Assembly (NCBI GenBank): GCA_947630755.1
Contig: CANRIU010000001.1
Span: 62,001-126,000 of the forward strand
Reading direction: 5' to 3'
DNA length: 64,000 nucleotides
Origin: an uncultured Oscillospiraceae bacterium
Lineage (GTDB): Bacteria > Bacillota > Clostridia > Oscillospirales > Oscillospiraceae
Shown in pieces: positions 61,031 to 64,000 of this stretch. Numbering within the stretch: the stretch's first letter is position 1; each line of letters starts with the position of its first letter. The position numbers were made by a program, and so were the translations under genes. The notes under the pieces are model-generated. The model was not told where the DNA came from. It did no database searches and saw only the letters and a program-made list of their open reading frames with translations.

Positions 61031-61202
61031 ATATTTTTTCCGGCGGCATGTACGTCGGAAAAAATATCAAAGGCATCGCAGATTTCGCGTCCGCAGACGC
61101 GAATAAGGTTCAATCATTTTTCCAGGGACATGCGCCCTGGAAAAATGTCCTTTCAGGCCCCCACAGTGTGCGGCCCTTCCGGGCCGTGCGCGCAGGGGGC
61201 CG
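61031..61202. repeat. Dispersed hairpin repeat, copy C (modules 1-4, most complete)
   Basis: Four stem-loops in tandem. Module 1: a 15-bp stem around GCATGTA (61031-61067). Module 2: TTCGCGTC-CGCA-GACGCGAA (61084-61103). Module 3: a 13-bp stem CATTTTTCCAGGG with loop ACATGCG (61115-61147). Module 4: an outer GGCCCCC/GGGGGCC stem enclosing CGGCCC-TTCC-GGGCCG (about 61156-61202). It lies in the 275-bp glgP-glgC gap. Stem letters change in pairs relative to copies A and B while loops and flanks stay the same. Confidence 0.75.
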
Positions 61203-61214
61203 ACAAAACTCCTT

Positions 61215-61244
61215 AAAATCGAATGGACCTGTCCATTCGATTTT
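61215..61244 (-). terminator. Hairpin at the glgP stop
   Basis: A perfect 14-bp stem AAAATCGAATGGAC / GTCCATTCGATTTT with a 2-nt centre. The 3' arm on the plus strand reaches the glgP stop (61243-61245). On the minus strand it is followed by TTTTAAGGAGTTTTG. A likely terminator or 3' stabiliser. Confidence 0.75.
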
Positions 61245-63660
61245 AGTTGAGCTTCCATACATCCTCCGCGTACTCCCTTATGGTCCTGTCGGAGGAGAAT
61301 ATGCCGGAGCAGGCGGTGTTGTGGACGGACCTGCGGTACCACTCGTGCCTGTTGTTGTAAAGGGCCTCCAGCCTGTGCCACGCCTCCACATAGGGCATGA
61401 AATCCTTGAGCACGAAGAACTCGTCATTGGAATTCATGAGGTTGGAGTACACGCTGTCAAAGCCTCCGGAGAGCTTGGCGTAGGTCCCGTCGGTGAGCTG
61501 GTCCACCACCCGGCGGAGGCGCGGGTTGGCGTCGATCTCGCCTCTGGCAAAATATCCCCAGCTGCGCTTGAGCTCCGCAATCTCCTCGGTGCGAAGGCCG
61601 AAGATCTCCGCGTTCTCCATGCCCACCTGCTCCACTATCTCCACATTGGCGCCGTCAAGGGTGCCAAGGGTAATGGCGCCGTTCATCATGAACTTCATGC
61701 AGCCCGTGCCGCTGGCCTCCATTCCGGCGGTGGAGATCTGCTCGGAGATGTCCGCCGCGGGGTAGATGAGCTGTCCGTTGGATACGGAGAAGTTGGGTAT
61801 GAACACCACGCGGATGCGCCCGCGCACACGGGAGTCGGTGTTTATGACGTCCGCCACGGAGTTTACAAGGCGTATGGTGTTCTTTGCAAACTCATACCCC
61901 TGCGCCGCCTTTCCGGCGAAGATGAAGGTGGTGGGCGCCACGTCGAAATTCGGGTCGTCGATGAGCCTGTTGTAGAGGTCCATTATCTTAAAGAGGTTGA
62001 GAAGCTGCCTCTTATACGCGTGGAAGCGCTTTACCTGCACGTCGAAGATGGAGTCCGTGTCCACGATGAGCCCCGTGGTGTCCTTTATATATCTTGCCAG
62101 GACCTGCTTGTTGCGGGCCTTGGACTTTGCGGCCTTCTCCAAAAACGCCGGGTCGTCCTCGTAGTCCTTGAGCTTTGAAAGCTCCATGGCGTCGGTGTAC
62201 CACTTATCGCCTATCGTCTCCGTTATGAGGGCGGCGTAGGTGGGGTTGGCCTGGGCCAGGAAGCGGCGGTGGGTCACGCCGTTGGTCTTGTTGTTGAACT
62301 TCTCCGGGGTCAGGGTGTAGAAGTCCTTCAGGACGTCGTGCTTGAGTATCTCCGTGTGAAGAGCCGCCACGCCGTTCACCGCGTGTCCCGCGATAATGCT
62401 GAGATTGGCCATTCTGACCTTCCCGCCCCAGAGGATGGCGGTGTTCATCAAAAGCTCCTGATTATACTCCCTCTGCCGGGCGAAGGACTCCCTGTAACGG
62501 CGGTCTATCTCCTGCACGAAGTCGTAGACCCTGGGCAGCAGCCGCTGGAACATGTCGATGGGCCACTTCTCCAGCGCCTCGGGGAGGATGGTGTGGTTTG
62601 TGTAGGATATGCTCCTGCATGTGATGTCCCAGGCTGTATCCCAGTCAAGGCCCTCCTTGTCTATGAGCAGCCTCAGAAGCTCCGGCGCGCAGAGGGCAGG
62701 GTGGGTGTCGTTGGTGTGTATGGCTATGAGCTCCGGGAAGCGCTTCCAGGCGTGCTTGCCGTACTCGCGCTTATAATACCTGATTATGGACTTAAGCCCC
62801 GCGGAGACGAACATGTACTCCTGCTTAAGTCTCAGCACCTTGCCGGGGTCGGCGTTGTCGTTGGGGTAGAGGACGCTCGTTATGGCCTCCACGTCGGAGC
62901 GGAACTTCATCGCCCCCGCGTAGTCGCCCCGGTTGAAGGCGTCCATGTCGAAATTCTGCTTTGCGGGCTCCGCAGACCAGAGCCGCAGGTTGTTCACGGT
63001 CTTTCCACCGTAGCCCACGATGGGCACGTCGTAGGGGACGGCAAGGATCTCCTCCCCACCTGTCCACTCATAGCTCATGGAGTTTCCGGAGTACTTGTGC
63101 ACCACCGTGCCGCCGAAGCGCACTGTCACCGCCTCCTCCGGGCGCTCTATCTCCCAGGGGTAGCCGTCCTCCAGCCAGTTGTCCGGGTCCTCCACCTGAC
63201 AGCCGTTGACTATCCTCTGGTGGAAAAGTCCGTAGCGGTAGCGTATGCCGTTGCCCTGGCCTATGTAGCCCAGGGACGCCAGGGAGTCGATGAAGCAGGC
63301 CGCCAGTCTCCCGAGGCCGCCGTTTCCGAGGCCCGCGTCCACCTCCTGAGCCGCCAGCTCCTCGATGGTGACGCCGTAGTCGGCAAGGCCCTCCTCAACG
63401 ATGTCCTTTATGCCGAAATTCATGATGTAATTCTCCAGAAGCCTGCCCATGAGGAACTCCATGGAGAAATAGTAGACTCTCTTCTTCTCCTCCTGATTTG
63501 TGGTGTCGTTCACCACACGGACGTTTCTGGCGTTTGTCGCGATGGTTTTCGCCAGAGAGTAGTACTTCAGCTTCAGCTCAAGCTTCCCGAAGGGCTTTCC
63601 GAAATTTGCGATGGCTGACGCCTCAAGCTGTCTTGTGAAATCTTTTTTGTCCTTGAACAT
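61243..63660 (-). CDS. glgP: Glycogen/starch phosphorylase
   Basis: An 805-residue pyridoxal-phosphate enzyme releasing glucose-1-phosphate from alpha-1,4-glucan. Landmarks: YFSMEFLMGRLLENY, ALGNGGLGRLAACF-like GLGNGGLGRLAACFIDSLA, and the PLP-lysine region EASGTGCMKFMMNGAITLG (about 652-670), where the Lys is present. The usual GTxNMKF reads GTGCMKF here (Asn to Cys). ATG 63660 follows AAGGAG by 8 nt. Downstream of glgB on the same strand. Confidence 0.95.
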   Translation of the reverse strand: MFKDKKDFTRQLEASAIANFGKPFGKLELKLKYYSLAKTIATNARNVRVVNDTTNQEEKKRVYYFSMEFLMGRLLENYIMNFGIKDIVEEGLADYGVTIEELAAQEVDAGLGNGGLGRLAACFIDSLASLGYIGQGNGIRYRYGLFHQRIVNGCQVEDPDNWLEDGYPWEIERPEEAVTVRFGGTVVHKYSGNSMSYEWTGGEEILAVPYDVPIVGYGGKTVNNLRLWSAEPAKQNFDMDAFNRGDYAGAMKFRSDVEAITSVLYPNDNADPGKVLRLKQEYMFVSAGLKSIIRYYKREYGKHAWKRFPELIAIHTNDTHPALCAPELLRLLIDKEGLDWDTAWDITCRSISYTNHTILPEALEKWPIDMFQRLLPRVYDFVQEIDRRYRESFARQREYNQELLMNTAILWGGKVRMANLSIIAGHAVNGVAALHTEILKHDVLKDFYTLTPEKFNNKTNGVTHRRFLAQANPTYAALITETIGDKWYTDAMELSKLKDYEDDPAFLEKAAKSKARNKQVLARYIKDTTGLIVDTDSIFDVQVKRFHAYKRQLLNLFKIMDLYNRLIDDPNFDVAPTTFIFAGKAAQGYEFAKNTIRLVNSVADVINTDSRVRGRIRVVFIPNFSVSNGQLIYPAADISEQISTAGMEASGTGCMKFMMNGAITLGTLDGANVEIVEQVGMENAEIFGLRTEEIAELKRSWGYFARGEIDANPRLRRVVDQLTDGTYAKLSGGFDSVYSNLMNSNDEFFVLKDFMPYVEAWHRLEALYNNRHEWYRRSVHNTACSGIFSSDRTIREYAEDVWKLN

Positions 63661-63724
63661 ATGGGGCACTCCTTAACTTTTTTATGGTTCCTTTAAAGGC
63701 CCCTCCGGGGCCGTCAAATTCAGG

Positions 63725-64000
63725 TCAGTCCTTTTTCGGGGGCAGGCGCTTGAGGATAAGTCCCCCGATGGGCGGCGTGCGGACCACCACCGACCACTTC
63801 TTGCCGTGCATGGGTATCTTCTCCGCCTCGATGGGCTGGGAATTTAGCCTTCCGGAGCCGCCGAAGCGCTGGTCGTCGGAGTTGAATATCTCCACATAGG
63901 TCCCCTTCCGGGGCACGCCCACCCGGTACTCCTCAAAGGTCTCCGGCACCATGCACAGAAGGCATATGAGGTCCTCCGTGGGCTTGTTCCCGTGGCGAAT
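63725..64000 (-). CDS. glgB: 1,4-alpha-glucan branching enzyme, C-terminal part (cut by window end)
   Basis: The last 91 codons of an open frame that enters from the right edge. The sequence RHGNKPTEDLICLLCMVPET followed by EYRVGVPRKGTYVEIFNSD, and then FGGSGRLNSQPI, matches the C-terminal all-beta domain of GH13 branching enzymes (cold- or thermo-type GlgB have VCNFTP at this point, and the same GVP...W/Y-x-E-I-x-NSD pattern). The catalytic barrel is outside the window. Its place just before glgP supports glgB. A small GGCCCC/GGGGCC hairpin (63698-63712) follows it. Confidence 0.85.
   Translation of the reverse strand: MRHGNKPTEDLICLLCMVPETFEEYRVGVPRKGTYVEIFNSDDQRFGGSGRLNSQPIEAEKIPMHGKKWSVVVRTPPIGGLILKRLPPKKD

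Noticed and set aside
1..64000. tRNA, rRNA, CRISPR arrays, prophage or insertion-sequence transposase
   Set aside because: I saw no run of regular direct repeats with spacers, no CCA-type cloverleaf, no rRNA signature and no transposase, integrase or phage structural protein. The absence is by reading only.

Overview
The window is a GC-rich stretch of chromosome (estimated by eye at about 60% G+C or more). It comes from what looks like a spore-forming, anaerobe-type Clostridia bacterium, most likely an Oscillospirales or Ruminococcaceae relative (inference). Supporting signs are sporulation genes (ytvI, ylbJ, yqfC, yqfD, spoIID), the Firmicutes order phoH-ybeY-era-yqzL-recO, a GlgC/GlgD glycogen pathway, acetate kinase, and good Shine-Dalgarno sites. 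No tRNA, rRNA, CRISPR array, prophage or insertion-sequence transposase was seen. This is mostly core metabolism.

Layout: 1-1532 is the end of a GntR/YtrA-type regulator and its two-gene ABC transporter. 1657-4940 is a lipid operon: PAP2 phosphatase, flippase-like membrane protein, PssA and Psd (phosphatidylethanolamine synthesis). 5001-6440 encodes a secreted SLH/transglutaminase-like protein. 6497-16747 (minus) is asnB preceded by a complete aromatic amino acid operon (aroF-tyrA-aroB-aroA-aroC-pheA-aroEK-aroQ). It begins with a promoter, a Phe/Tyr-rich leader peptide and an attenuator terminator. 16832-19340 (minus) holds lysC and hom. 19383-19553 is a MITE-like inverted-repeat element. 19703-22382 holds ytvI, a split TSUP transporter pair, a TetR-type regulator and a YtxH-like protein. 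22533-26776 holds birA with a DUF1284 gene and a Cys-rich gene, then ylbJ and yqfCD. 26810-31724 is phoH, an M32 carboxypeptidase, ybeY, era, yqzL and recO, followed by a LarA-family gene. 33252-36066 (minus) is a trkAH K+ uptake pair. 36243-42599 (minus) is a DUF4349 lipoprotein and lower glycolysis (pgk, tpiA, gpmI, eno). 42676-47613 (minus) is trmL, a coiled-coil protein, lgt and two M16 peptidase homologues. 47654-52146 is a membrane protein, spoIID, tmcAL and ackA. 52234-64000 (minus) is glycogen/maltodextrin metabolism: glgB (partial), glgP, glgC, glgD, glgA, a GH13-GH77 fusion, and pgi.

The least ordinary DNA is noncoding. A multi-hairpin repeat occurs in three intergenic regions (about 33073-33148, 40288-40474 and 61031-61202). 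Its stems differ between copies by compensating changes, while its loops (CATG core, CGCA) and flanking words are kept. The second item is the aromatic leader-peptide attenuator, and the third is the 171-bp element with about 25-bp terminal inverted repeats. All three were found by reading the sequence and need genome-wide searches to judge novelty.
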